A stretch of 64,000 nt of DNA, taken from contig OX485809.1 in the NCBI GenBank assembly GCA_950295325.1, positions 38,965,081-39,029,080 of the forward strand, in the 5' to 3' direction. The notes below the pieces were generated by a model, which did no database searches, was not told the DNA's origin, and was given only the letters and a program-made list of their open reading frames with translations. Origin of the DNA: Polytrichum commune (taxonomy: Eukaryota; Streptophyta; Polytrichopsida; Polytrichales; Polytrichaceae). The position numbers and the translations under genes were made by a program. This document shows, in pieces, positions 46,710 to 59,800 of the stretch (position 1 is the first letter of the stretch; the number at the start of each line of letters is the position of its first letter).

Positions 46710-48174
46710 CAGCATCGAGGTTTTTCAACGAAGGGATCAATAGACCATGGATTGTTGCATGAGGGCTGTAAAGAAGTTGGCTGATGGGATGCACAGTGCA
46801 ACACATATTCAACCCATAACTTCCCAATCCTTCGAAGGGTTGTTTTGAGTGCATTTTAAGGTTAGAATGGGATTTATTTGTAGGATCCTGAAACATAGGA
46901 GATGAGCTATTTTAAAGGGGGAAAATGCGCATGAATGATGTTTTGGATTTTTAGATAGTAACAAATTTTGAAGGAAGTGATGCACAAGAAAAAGCCTTGG
47001 TTTATCTCCCAAAGAAGATCTCAGACCAATCAAATTCACTTGGAAAATGAGCCGAATGTTTGTGTGATCCACTAGATGGGAACAACTCAATAATTGAGCA
47101 CTTTCATTAATCGTCATGCCAAAATGTGCAAACTACAATTGGCGCTGAAACCATCTTGCATTTGACGTATGTAAACTATTTCATATTTTCTAACCACATA
47201 TGTATGGGTAAAGAATTCCTTAGAAACTAGAGAGTGCCTAAATGTTAAATTGAATTGTCAACGTGAGCACGAAAGCCACTTTTACATGAACATCAAAACA
47301 AATTAAACACCTTCGATGCTCATGCAAAGTTTACATTGAAGCACTTGGGAAATGTCATTGATTGGAATCAACACCCTCACATGAGCTCCCAACACAACAA
47401 ACTCATGACCACTTCCCACTTTAACAATTATTTACACATTCTAATTGTCTCCAAATTGCATTGGTCATGAGTTTATGGTTATTCATTATGGATGAATGAG
47501 ATAGGTGGGGTTAATCTAGGGAACAAATTATTTATCAACCAAAAATGGGTTGCTTGGGAAGTTAGGGTTAAGGTCAACATATTCAAAACCAACACTACGT
47601 ATCGTTATTGAATATTTGAAACCCCCAAATGTATGCACGGGGTACATAGTTTTTCATTAAGGTTCAATGTTCTTTTTGGATATACATACATTAGAGATGG
47701 TTGGGGAACACAACCCCATGTTGGGTCAAGCCACCAACCACATATTGTAGATGAGATTGTCAGGACTTAGTTATTGGATGTTCTAGTTGGGGTCATTGTG
47801 AGCAGTCCAATCAACAATTATGGACTAATTAGCAACAATCAATGTGAGGAAAGGGCAATTCGGATCATGGACAATAGAGGTAAGTTTAGCAGAATGAGTG
47901 TAGGGACTTAGTAAATCATGTGCTCATTCTTTGGAGAATCATGATTATCGATTGAAACCAAACAACAACATGCAATGGACAATCAAGCTTAATCCACTAC
48001 AAAACCGAAGACGTTGTGGTGGTGGTAGCGGGCCATCACCCCACCGTTCCCCATCATTTCAGAAAGGTGTGTGAACCAAATTAAAGTGATGTCTCGAAGG
48101 GTGGATTCTTCATTGGAAACCTAAATGACATGCATGAGTGACTATGAAATAAAACCCCCCTTACTTCTCATTCA

Positions 48175-48213
<39 letters not shown>

Positions 48214-49375
48214 TCATTCCCTCGGGGGGTTCACTCCCTCTTATATTTTGCATACACGTGCATTTGGGACCTATCAATTGGGGGGCTATTTACCTTGCAG
48301 AAAAGATTATAAGGTATGGTATTTTTCAAAACAAAGGTGTGATGGTATTTTACATGTAATCCTTTTTCATTATTTTAAAACCCCCTATATTATATGTAAG
48401 TTATTTACAAATTTTATCTACAATGAATATATTAGACCTTATTTTTTATCGCACGTCGTTTTACGATTTTTCGCCAGTGAACCCCCCAAGTTCATTCCAC
48501 TTTTAGTTTCCAACAAGAAAGTCATTGAACATTTTTTTTCCCATTCATAGGATATCGTTCATAATAATATGACCCTTAAACACACACCATTTGGATGAAC
48601 TAAGATAAATTGGATGAAACTAGCACATTTATTGTCAATATTACTGTAAACTTTAGAGATCTTTTTTGTACATCTACCTTTAGCTTGAAATTCTTAATAG
48701 CCTTTTTAAATGTACACACTAGAGAAAAATAATACCGCTCCCTTACACATACTATGTACACTATTGCCTCAAACAATACCCCTTCCTACACTCACATTAC
48801 TTTTTACGTGGTATGAAGAGTCCACATGCCAAGCGTGACATGTAATATGCATGGGACAATCAAACTTTGAGGTAGCACCTTTGAGAATTAAAGGAGGAAT
48901 AATAACAAACAAATGTAGTAAAAAGCAATTGATCTTAGAATGGTTATTGCATCTCATGGGTTGAGAGAAGGCAACCTTGGCGTCTACTCAATAAACTCCA
49001 CCAAATGAAGTACTTGTTTGTGAATCATGATCAAAGATGTGAAGGAGAGACCCATTGTTGAAAGATCGTTAGGTTCCACCTTGGGCTTCAAGGAAGAATT
49101 GACATTTGTCCAACACTTGGCATCACAATAGTGGAGTAGTTGAACACTCACATCATACCAAATTCTCCCTTGGATTCTCCTCACTTCAACGGAACGCTCC
49201 AATGTTGCTTATGTTAAGAGATTTTGATCAAAACTTCGAACTAAAGATATGACTTCATGGGAGCTTGAACTAATTGCCTCGGAGAATGGTGCTTTGGTTC
49301 CATTTTGTGGGTGACTTATAAAGTACCTCATGGTACCTAATGGTGTGTTTGAGGCAGTTCAACTAATGAATGGGG
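46710..49375. other. Intergenic; TG/TA microsatellite at 48175-48213
   Basis: The microsatellite changes from TG to TA repeats. The 141-codon frame at 48125-48550 runs through it and is not a credible gene. Nothing else was recognised. Confidence 0.45.
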
Positions 49376-49377
49376 AG

Positions 49378-49605
49378 AACTGACCCCTAGTTACAAATGA
49401 ACCGGTTGAGTCTTGCGGGGGATAATTTATTTTCATTTTTATTTTTAAAAAACTATTGAAGCTCAAGACTTTATGAAAATTACCAATCAATGTAGAGGAA
49501 TTCATAAAATACACCTTAAATTAACAAAGAGACCAAAGATGTCAGCACGAAATTGATTGGACTTGGAAACACTAAGATCTTGACCAAAGGGTCCTAGAAT
49601 CTCTC
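49378..49605 (+). mobile_element. hAT-like miniature element with an internal AT-rich insertion
   Basis: Family blocks 'ttacaaatgaaccggttgag', 'gaaaattaccaatca', 'aaagatgtcagcacg' and 'ggacttggaaacacta' are in order. About 40 extra bases (49417-49455) split the second CCGGTTGA-type motif. Confidence 0.7.
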
Positions 49606-49607
49606 CA

Positions 49608-49735
49608 TATGTTCAGTTCAACCAACACCAACATCAAACCTATGACCACCCAAATGAATTGGAGGGTTGTGTTTTGAAACGCAAATCTAAGACGTCCAAG
49701 GATCTCTCATTAATTGACACTTTCATACGTAAGCA
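49608..49735. repeat. Related copy of the 53.2-kb foldback sequence
   Basis: Shares 'cctatgaccacccaaatgaa', 'acgcaaatctaagac' and 'tccaaggatctctcatt' with the foldback element near 53224-53390, but only one arm is present here. Confidence 0.6.
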
Positions 49736-49739
49736 TGCG

Positions 49740-50515
49740 TAACTTAAGTTAAGGTAGACGTGGACACCTCCATCTCAATGGAATAATCCAGCAGATGGAT
49801 TTGAGCTTTAGAAGATTGAGCAGGTTAGCAATTGCGAATCAAGACCAAAGAATTCAAAATCGTTGAAATCAGTGTTGGGGAAGGTGTTGATCTAGGCTCC
49901 AGAATCAAAGATTTTGTAGTTCCCAATGTCATGTTATAGGGGGGGGGAACTCTTTTATCATTCAACGTTGTGTAAGTGGACAACATCATTAGCAAATTCT
50001 ACATGGGTCATTTGCCAATGAAAACCAAGTCTAATGCCAACATTGGTTGTGTCATGTCTCTAAAGTGGTCACATGGAAGATAGAATGTTGCCGAATTGCT
50101 TTTTCATTAGAATACTCACACTACAAGTTGGTTGGCACCTCACAGCCATATGTCACCTCCTAATTTGCCCACCTCGGACACAAAAATGAAGCAAGTCATA
50201 GCTTGGTAGATAGCACTCCAAATTATGAAGGATGGTGGATGTAGTTTGGATTTTGCGAAGGTGACAAACCCAAATATCATAAAGTGACGGCTAAATTATC
50301 ATGTATTACTCACCCCACCAAATGAAAGTGATTGTGCTGCTAATCAAGAGTCCAAACAGGTGTCCGATTAAGAAAGTTAACCGAACTAGCCTCATCTACC
50401 TTATATCCATGCACTTATACACACAACTTATAGCACAAATTACTATACACTTCGTTGTAGCATGTGATTGCCAAGTTGAACATACACAAGTTAACAGGTA
50501 GACTGGGTGTCATGC
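49740..50515. other. Intergenic, nothing recognised
   Basis: No coding motif or repeat boundary apart from a short 'aaggtagacgtgg' piece at 49750 that resembles the start of family A. Confidence 0.4.
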
Positions 50516-50520
50516 AGAGC

Positions 50521-51080
50521 CCTACATTGGGTGCCCATACCCATGCCCATGCCCACCCATGCCCATGGGTTTTGAGTGGGCATGGGTGCGATATTATTGT
50601 TCATGGCTGGGCATGGCTGGGCATGGCTGCGATATTATTGTTCATGGGTGGGCATGGGTTTGATAGTATTGTTCATGGGTGAGCATGGGCTAAAGCAAAG
50701 CATATTGGAAGGGGTCATTGAATGAGCTCTCATTCAATGCTTTCGAGGGTAAGAGCACCGAATCACCTTCACCCAGTAAGGTGAGTCCATCCTTCAGTGT
50801 GTCTTCTTCTTGTTCTTCTCCTCCTCCTTCTTGAGTGTGTCCCTGGGCTCCCAAGAATCCTCGGTCTCTTTTTTGCCACTTTCTTGTGCTAGTGAACGAC
50901 CTTTTATTTGTCCGATCCAACCAAGACTTGGTGTAGGTGGGTAATACACATTACAACATTTTTAAATACATGGGCGCAATTTGAATAGCATGGGTGGGCA
51001 CATGTCATGCTATGTGTGGGCATGGGTGGGCATGGGTGGGCATAGGTCGTTGCTGATGGGCATGGTCTGGGTATGGGTGT
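50521..51080. repeat. GGGCATGG minisatellite in two blocks
   Basis: Block 1 (50530-50690) contains three units of GATATTATTGTTCATGG-type sequence alternating with TGGGCATGG repeats, plus an inverted CCCATGCCCA run at its left edge that can pair with it. Block 2 (50990-51080) has further TGGGCATGGG repeats. The stretch between is non-repetitive. Confidence 0.85.
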
Positions 51081-51136
51081 AATTTAAAAGAAAAATGTTG
51101 GGCTCTGGTGTCATGGCAAAGTTGAAAAGTCTGAAG

Positions 51137-51556
51137 TAAGGTAGAAATACCATAACCCGTTAACCACCCTCTAGCTGTGTACTAGACCGCCGTCATAATG
51201 GTGAAGTGCCATTTCTAAAACCGATCATGGCTCGGCGGCAACTTCAATGCATGTACACTTAGTGTAGCCAATGGGAGTCAAGTGTTAATGTACTCACGAG
51301 GTAACCGATTAAGGCGATGTTTTGTATGGAAATGCAGATTACTGTGTTTGGGGTAGGGAGAATCTAGTGATCGAGTAGGGGTTTGGACAACTTTCCACTT
51401 TGAAAAATTGTAGCAATTTTTGTATAGGGCAAAAAAATATGAAACAACTTGCATTCTTCATGAATCCTTCTCACCTATCTTGGAAATTTATCTCATGATT
51501 GTCAGACCAGATCTCTGATGCGAATCCCCTTCACGGGTGATGGTATTTCTACCTTA
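51137..51556 (-). mobile_element. Family B TIR element, inverted copy
   Basis: Starts TAAGGTAGAAATACCATAAC and ends with its reverse complement. It is about 80% or more alike by eye to 39371-39795 over the whole length, in opposite orientation. Confidence 0.85.
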
Positions 51557-51559
51557 GAT

Positions 51560-51990
51560 GCACAAACAAGAGGCATTAAAACACATGCAACAATGACACA
51601 CTGGAGAACAAAATTTAGTACTATATATGCAACCAGTGCATGCAGCATTCAATTTGTTCACAGGAAGTTCCATGATCCAGAGTAGAGGGATAATTAAACA
51701 AAGTTGTGAGTTTTGTGATATGATTTTGACCCAAGATAAGACGTGTGGATAAAGCGACAATCTCTTCACAAAGGCGACCTAATTGCACATATACGTGTAC
51801 ATAGTGCTCTTATTAGTCAAACTAGGTGTGAGGATTAGGTAAAAAAAATCCAATACATTGGTGTTTCCAATCATATAACCGGAACATACATCATCCAAAG
51901 GCTCATATATCTGCCCAGGAAGTTAGAGATTTAGTTGCTCTAAAAAAACGGACTTATTTCCTCTAAACCACTTCTTTGTTGGGTTGCATA
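51560..51990. other. Intergenic, nothing recognised
   Basis: No motif, no repeat ends. Confidence 0.4.
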
Positions 51991-51997
51991 GGCTTTT

Positions 51998-52148
51998 CCA
52001 TAACATTATGCAGATTCATAACAATGCTTTGTGGGACTGAGAGTATTTTGTGGAATATTCCCCATATTCAAACTAAATGTGGGGAATATTCCACAAAATA
52101 TTGTCAGTCCCACGGAACATTGTTATAGATTTGAATAATGTCATAGAG
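51998..52148. repeat. Near-perfect hairpin, about 72-bp arms, 7-base loop
   Basis: The left arm 51998-52069 and right arm 52077-52148 pair almost throughout. The central part, TTTTGTGGAATATTCCCCA, is an exact inverted repeat; outer parts have scattered mismatches. A transcript of either strand would fold into a stem typical of a plant MIRNA or small-RNA hairpin, but a foldback miniature element is equally possible. Confidence 0.85.
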
Positions 52149-52544
52149 GAACTTTTATCAAACATTCTATAACCTTTGGTCCATGGCTACCCAACAAGCA
52201 TGGTTGGCAGCCAAATCAAATGGTGCTTTTAGTTGCGAATATTTCATTAAGATTTTGATGAGGGAATCAATCGCTCAACAAAACAAAACAAAAAACTGTT
52301 GAATCTCATAGACACATAAGGTAGAAGAATGGAAAATTGGTGAATGACCACTATTAGCGCACTAGACTAGGAGCAAAATGATTTTTGTGTGGACCTAGAA
52401 TAACCAATTTTTAAAGTGGCATGGTCCAACATGGCCCTAAACTACCCAGTGATAGTGAGGAGGTAACCCATTTTCCAAATGGATTGGTTGGCGGTTCGAT
52501 TCCTACTGTGAAATCTTCTCTCTACTTGATGGAAAAAAAAAACT

Positions 52545-52567
52545 AGGTAGGTAGGTAGGTAGGTAGG
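52545..52567. repeat. (GGTA)n microsatellite
   Basis: Five to six units of GGTA/TAGG. Confidence 0.9.
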
Positions 52568-53223
52568 AAGCCAAGAGCCTACCCACCGCAAGGTAGGTAG
52601 CAAACCCCACCCTACACCAAGAGGATTCTTGAGCAGGATAGGGCCAACATGCTCAAATTCACATCAAATTGCCCGAGGTTTATTTATCGAAAGTGGCAGC
52701 ATGAAAGGATATTGTGATAGGCGAGATGCAACGATAGGGTGGATGCAGTGATTAGTCAAATAGGCCTAAATTCACACCACTTGGGAACACTTTTGGGTGC
52801 CATTGAATTAACAGTAGTGCGTGCTTCTTATGTATAGAGTAAGATATTTTGATGCTCAAATTTCGGAGACTCTACTATACAAGTAGGGGCATTTGACTTA
52901 CTTGCCATTTTGAAAAAAAACATGACTGATCATTTTCACTGCTCCACCTTTGAAAATATTGCACAAACTTCAAGCCACTCTTTTTAGCTGAATCAGCTTA
53001 GTTTCACTGTTCTATCTATTTCCACCTTATAGTAGCCATGATCCATGGTCTTCAGTCAAAGCTGCCTTCACAGTCCATACTCCCCAATTTCAACGTTTTT
53101 GATATTTTGTTACGTTCATTGTTGACCAAGTCCCATTTTGCTGAATCTTGTTGGGCCTATAATGGGCTTATAATGCACACTTTCAACTCCACATAAGGTA
53201 GCTTAGTACAATACTGAACTTAT

Positions 53224-53350
53224 GAATGGGAGGGCTTCATTTTAGAACGCAAATCTAGGACATTCAAGGATCTCTCATTCAACGACACTCATGATGAATG
53301 CGAGATTCTTGGGTGTCTTCGATTTGCATTCCAAATGAAGCCTGCTCATT
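53224..53350. repeat. Foldback hairpin, about 57-bp arms
   Basis: The left arm 53224-53280 and right arm 53295-53350 are imperfect reverse complements (GGCTTCATTTTAGAACGCAA against GGCTTCATTTGGAATGCAAA). Pairing continues outward into a 'gaac-tatga' block. A half copy is at 49608-49735, so this is a dispersed family. Confidence 0.75.
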
Positions 53351-53489
53351 CATTTGGGTGGTCATAGGTTCAATGTTGGTGTTAGATGAAGCTACTGTAG
53401 TACTCTTTTGGGTTGTTAGATGGGAGTGTGAGTTGGTTCAGCTAGTTGGCAATTGTGATCATGAAGTTGTCATTTCAAGTATCTAAGGT

Positions 53490-56060
53490 TTCAAATAAAT
53501 TTAAGCTTATGTGTGACATTTGGATATAATCAATGAAATTGTATACATGCATTTGTGTTGGAGGACCCTATGATACAATTAACGGGTACTAGTCTTAGAT
53601 GTAGATTGCATCTCTCATTGTAGCATGTTTTGGTTGCATGTAGACAATGTTGTTTTTAAAAAATACACATCTAGAGCGACTATTTCACCTCGTTTCTTTT
53701 CAAGGTATGTAGAATTAGATTTTTGTCGTAATTTTTGGGTCTCTTTCCCCAAATATTTTTTGCAATGTGCATATGTTGCATAAAATTAGGTATTAAGTCA
53801 AATTGGACTAAGTTCAAGTTCGTGATTATAACATGTTGAATTCTATTGTGAGATTTTGTGATAGAGTTGTATGGTAAGATCCTAGAATAGAATATGCAAA
53901 TGTCATTATGGTAATATTACACTAGTTTTTTTTATTACATTTTCATTACTTATCATTTGATTGAAATCAATGGATCATTTCCTTATATCATTTTATTTAA
54001 CATCAAGAATATATATATATATATACATATACATATACATATATGATATTTTCCATCATATTTTAATATCACAACATTCAAGTTTTAAGTGAGGATTCAC
54101 ATATCTCCCTTAAGACTTATGTATAATGGAAGTGTATCGATAGAGCTGCCTATAGTATTGAAGCACCCCAAAAGTCCATATGTTTACAATATGTCCGGAT
54201 TTTCTTAAGTATGAATTTTGCACAAAAATTCCCTCATTATTAATTATGGAAAATATCTTTGTCCATATTTACCTAAATCCTAGTAGTGTCAAAATCGGAA
54301 CTGAGATGTAACAACTCTAAGAGGTAAAAGTGAGGAATAGTCTATGTTTCTTTGAAAGCTATGAACATAGGTCCTCCCATAATGGTGTTAATTATTGCAT
54401 TTAGAATGGTGTCTACATGTTCAAAGACACAGTTCAATTTCATTATAACAAGTATATTCTTGGTGTCCACTCTCAACTACAATATCACAAACTTTTAGAA
54501 GCTAAACTATTCTATAAGGTTAATAAAATGTTAGAATAACATCATGAATTTCAACCTATGTCATGATACTTTTTTATTTCTTTATTTTCCTTTTCTATGT
54601 TCCACATAAGACTATCACAAAATAAATTGTTACATACAACTAATAAACATATTACATAAAAACTACATTATACACCACTAGGTGTAATAATAACATAATA
54701 TCCACCCTTTCGAAGTTTGTGATGAAGCCCTGCCATATACCACTCAAATACAACCCCCTCTATAAGGCTAGTCTTCGATAAAGGCCCTCATACCTTATCA
54801 TGATCTTGAAGCCTTCTAGGTGTACATTCTATGTTTTAATTGTCATGTTGACCAGCTCTGACGTATACATATTCACAACACCTACCATTAGGGGGGGGGG
54901 AGTGAAATGTTGGTGCCTATGTGGAGCCTAACGGTTTTATTTCTAGCCATATCAAAAATTAAATTGGGTTCATAGACCCTAAATTAAGCTAGTGAGGTTA
55001 ATGTACTATGACTTTGCAGTAAACCTAGATGAATTGATTTTTACTGTAGCCCCAAAAGTAGGTGTTGGGAAATGTAATCTAACTCTAATCTGACATCTAA
55101 GAGCTTCATAATTGGTTTGACCATAAATAGAAAGTGAAGGTTGCAAGTAAGTACCTCTTGTTGTTTGTATTTGATTCACAAATAAACTTGGATCTTTGAT
55201 GATGTTTGCACTTCAAACTTGTGAGTTTCACATTTCTAAGCTTTAAATATGTATGGAATATGTAAAGTTTGCGATTGTGTTATCATATAATATATGTGTT
55301 TCTTATTGTTGGCACTTCCAACTCCACAAACCTATTTAGTTATTGGGTTAGTTATTGTATACCTCATTCTGCCATCAATTTGAAGGAAGAGAAATGTCAT
55401 AAAAAAAACCACGTTTGGAGTTCATATATGGCTTATGGGGTGTTTAGTCAAAACGTAGATTCTATAATTCATAAAGTGGACTTGAAGGGGTCCATTCAAG
55501 GTTAGAATGGCATTTTATATGTGCTTACATTGGTGTCACATGATATGTTTTAAAAGAAACTCCACTACATTCAAAGAGCAAGTGTTGTGATTGAAACTTT
55601 GCTCATAAAACACTTGCAATATATATGGGAAGCAGTCCCAAACTTTTTTCAAACCAACTCGGAGTGCGTCTTCTTCGAGTTTACAAAGTAAGAGCCATTG
55701 TTTCTTCAATTGAAGTATTGTTGTGGACAGGCTTTACTTATAACCATGCATAATATGACATGTTCACATGTCATATGCACATAATCATAATGTGGTCAAA
55801 TTTAAGATACCTCATTTGGATTTTCTAATCATCTCTCTGTCATCTCATGTATTTTTTATGGCTTCTAAGGAATGCTGAATGTTCGAAATGTCCACAGCAA
55901 GGCCACATACCTCAGGTTGAAAGCAAAAGAACATATACTTATATTGTGAGATTTAAAGATTGATTATGCAAGAAAAAAAGATTGTACATACTTTGATGTA
56001 CTGAGCATGTGAGCAAATGATGTTTGACAACAGAAGAGTAAAATATCCTTATACAAAGAA
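53490..56060. other. Intergenic; AT microsatellite and a partial family A element
   Basis: An (AT)/(ATAC) microsatellite is at 54009-54043. About 54300-54480 has reversed family A blocks ('ggtcctcccataatgg', 'tagaatggt'). A G run is at 54891-54900. No gene recognised. Confidence 0.45.
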
Positions 56061-56066
56061 CAACAA

Positions 56067-56369
56067 AAGGTAGACAACCTTAATCATTTTAATTTCTTAG
56101 TTGGACGCCATATTTGAGTGGCACGGGGTTAGGTATGGCTCCAAGAACGAACAAGAAAAAACACATGTGCTAAAAGAGATTAGATAACCATTCTAGGCTC
56201 AATAGTCAACATAATTGGGGGGGAAGGGGGGGGGACCTATATGAAATATTTATGAGCACCAATAATATGCAAAAATGGGCTCCTGCCTCGATTTGGATTT
56301 GCTAACCATCTCATACTATTCGGACATGGGCTAGTCCGAAGAAGTGACCACTTAAGACCCATCTACCTT
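56067..56369 (+). mobile_element. Family A TIR element, shortened
   Basis: Begins AAGGTAGAC and ends CCCATCTACCTT. The middle carries a G-rich run at 56217-56233 and the 'caatagtcaacataattggg' block. About 90 bases shorter than the complete copy. Confidence 0.65.
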
Positions 56370-56859
56370 AGTCACTCATATGGGCAGTTTTTTTAATATT
56401 TATACTGGGATTGAGCATTAACATTGAGCCTTGAGATTCTCATTTGCTATAGGCAGACAACTTGTGCCACGAAATGATGCTCCCTTGTATCAGGTGAACT
56501 ACCGTATGTGTTTTGGAATCAAGCTCCCTTCTCCAAATTTAAGGCTATGGAGCAGGAAAATCACGAAGAGGCTTGAAAAATGAACCTGTACAAAATTACA
56601 TTACTAACACTAACCTTTGATTTTGAGATGGGGCCAGAAATTGACTGTAGCTTGCGTAAATATCTCGCCCACCTTCAGGAGGATACACCACTGGTATTGA
56701 AAGAATCTTCTCATCTTGAAGTCCTTGACAATCATCCTAACCAATATGGGCAAAGGAGCAGAATACATCGAATTCTAGAAAAATTTCTGGACAAGGTATA
56801 ATGTACTGCAAGCTTCATGCATCCTGAAAATTAACACATTTCAAATCTTCCGTGAAGCA

Positions 56860-59800
56860 CTAGACGTCCACCCTCAGGTTCTCGTCAATTGATGTAAAAT
56901 GCTGGAAGAAGGCCCTAAAATGCCGGAAAGTTGTGTTGATGTCTTCAGTACTACACATTTCTCGCACACTGCACGGAAATACGCACTAACTTAATATTGC
57001 ACGAACCTTTCTGTAACATTTTTTATGTGTATTATGCCACCCGCATCATGTGAAATGACCTCCACCCAAATCTCAATGCAGAATTTATCACTCCAACATC
57101 ACTTGCAATTACTTGAGTTTCTGAGAACAAAAGGTTGCAAAGGACTAACCTGTGCATGGAAAGCTGAGGCAAGCCACAGTCAATTAGTCGAATTCCATAT
57201 CCTGCACTTAGTAGAGAATTTACTGTTGAGCAGCAGCCCATGTCCCTTGTCACTCCAAAATGCTGCAAGCATAGTTGCAGTGAGAAATGCAATTTTATTA
57301 CGAGCAAAAGATCTTTGGTGAATGGAAACAAAAGAAAACCATTTAAAGCCGAGATGCTAAGGAATTAAATATATATATATATATACAAGGTAAGCGAGCC
57401 TAATCTAGTTACCTATCTTATTCAGAAACCTATACTTTGAGTTAGGTGGCTAGGTGTGGACCTAACAAACAGACCCCAAAACAACATGTGTTTAAAAGAG
57501 AGTGGACTACTTGATCAGAATCTGTTAACTATTCTAGGTCGTAGTCAACATGATTGAGGGAACCTCTATGATTATTTAAGAAGAAAGAGAATCTTCACTT
57601 TGATAATGAGTAAGATATTCATATGAACTCCATAGATTATGAGGAAAATGACTGCAGGCTTGATTGCCAGTTGCTAATCATCTTGTACTAATTGTGTGTT
57701 TAATATCCTAGGAGAAATGGGCAAATCAGAAGTGTCCAATTAAGACCATCTACTTTACATATACATACACATGTTTTTCGTATATCATTCAGAATTAACT
57801 ACGTTGGACAAGAGTGTCATTATCCGGCTGGGGATTCGTGGCACTCAAGTAAAATCATCCATCCAAGATATCGTGGATGAAGTGGCTCCAATAAAAAAAG
57901 CCCCCCTATGGGGTTGAGGGCCGATTCATTCGAATGTGACGTCACTAGACTAATTCGGGGCCTTTGACTCTATTTCCGGAATCAAATTGCCCAAAAATAG
58001 CCATTTAGATGATTCCTGTGTTTTTTTCATCCGCACGGATGATTTTACTTGAGTGCCACGAATCCCCGGCCGTCATTATCCTGCTAACTACAATTCCTGA
58101 TCTGTAGATAAGGGTATGGTCCACTTAATGAAACCCTAAATATCTTGAGACTTATCATAAGTGATCATTGAAAGCACCACACACAAACTTTTACAGAACT
58201 AAGGAACAGTGACTTGGTCCATGTTTGTCGAATACTAAGCTCAGCCAATCTCCCAGGTGGTTCATAAATATCAGTGTTTATATTTTTCCTCCTTTATGTT
58301 TCACTGTAGTATGTGCAATATGGAACATGTCAACCAAAACAACCAAGCTCCAGCTGCCAAGAGTTACAAACCTGAATCGGAATGGCCGCTCGTTTGGCCA
58401 CTTCACGAAAAAGAAAAGATGTAACAATGTCATTGGAGTTGTTGTGAACAGGATCATGCTTCAAAACAAGTCCATCATGAAGCCTTGGCTGATGAAAAGC
58501 ATCTTCCTGCCCCGCTGGACATGCTTGACTAGGGTGCATAGCATCCGCCATGTCAGCTGACACTGCCACAACCAGAAAATCACAGAATTGGAACCCATAA
58601 TTGATCAACTCAAACAACACTTCCAGCAATTCAAGTATCACAGGAATCCAACAATTCTGACTGTCTACCACATCACTTGCTCCTTGAAAACATTCTAAAC
58701 TAAAAGCCTTCTCACTGCAATTTGAGATATACATCAACATGGATGCTTAGTGGTAACAAGTAACAACTGGATAATCCAAAGTCGATTGAACTTCAAATGA
58801 TATGGGTCTCAGGGAGTTCATTTCACATTAAGGGGGTAGGGGATAAGACCTTCGCTACATACTGTCCAAGTGACTCAAAACCTCACACCTCATCAGAAAT
58901 TGCAATATCACTAGTGAGGAGCCGACCCCTACAATGAAGTGAGCCACTTTTTATTCAGTTTCGGATTAAAACTTTAAAGACTTTACTTTGGCTACTTGAC
59001 ATTGCAGCTTGACCACCTTCAGACTGTAGTGAAGAAATGTTGCTCAACTACCATAAGGTGCTTCCTGGTTCATCTTTTTGGATGCTGAAATATAATTTCC
59101 ATGTGGCACTTCAGTGGTCTCAAGCAATATAAGACTGCCATGGGAATATCCGAGGCAGGAAGCACTCGCTGAACGGACATACAAGGTAGACGTGCCTAAT
59201 TTGGTTACTGATCTTAATCAGACACCTTTATTCAAATGGTATGTGGATTAGTGTGTGGCTACAAGAACGGATACCGGAAGAAAAAAATGTGTTTAAAAGA
59301 GATTGGACTGTGTGCTCAAAACAGGATAACCATTCTAGGCTCAATAGTGCACATAACCGCAAGCGGGGGAGGGGGTGGGGGGGTACTATGAACATTTAAT
59401 GAGCATGAGAATCTTCACTTTGATAATGAATAAGATATTCATGAGTTCTGAGAATGATGAGGAAAGTTGCTACGGTCTCGATTTGGATTTGCTAACCATC
59501 TCATACTATTCACGTGTTTCATATCCTAGGAGAAGTTGGCTAGTCAGAAAATGCAACCATTCAAGACCCATCTACCTTACGTCACTAAATGGCAAACCAT
59601 AACTTTCAGCTAATTGAAATGCAGTCTTCTCACATAAAGTGATCCAAAGGGAGATGAGATTTTTATCAATACCAACAAAAGACCGTCGAATTGCCCGTTC
59701 AACTGCCCCTTCACTATCTGAACCACGAGCAAGCCACCTTGCAATGCGTGTCATACCCTGCAGCATTGTCTGTGGACCTTGTGCCCCTTGTGCTGAATCT

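Noticed and set aside
48125-48550. 141-codon plus-strand open frame
   Set aside because: It is created by a TG/TA microsatellite that encodes a VCVYIYIYI run, with no motif elsewhere and no splice partner.
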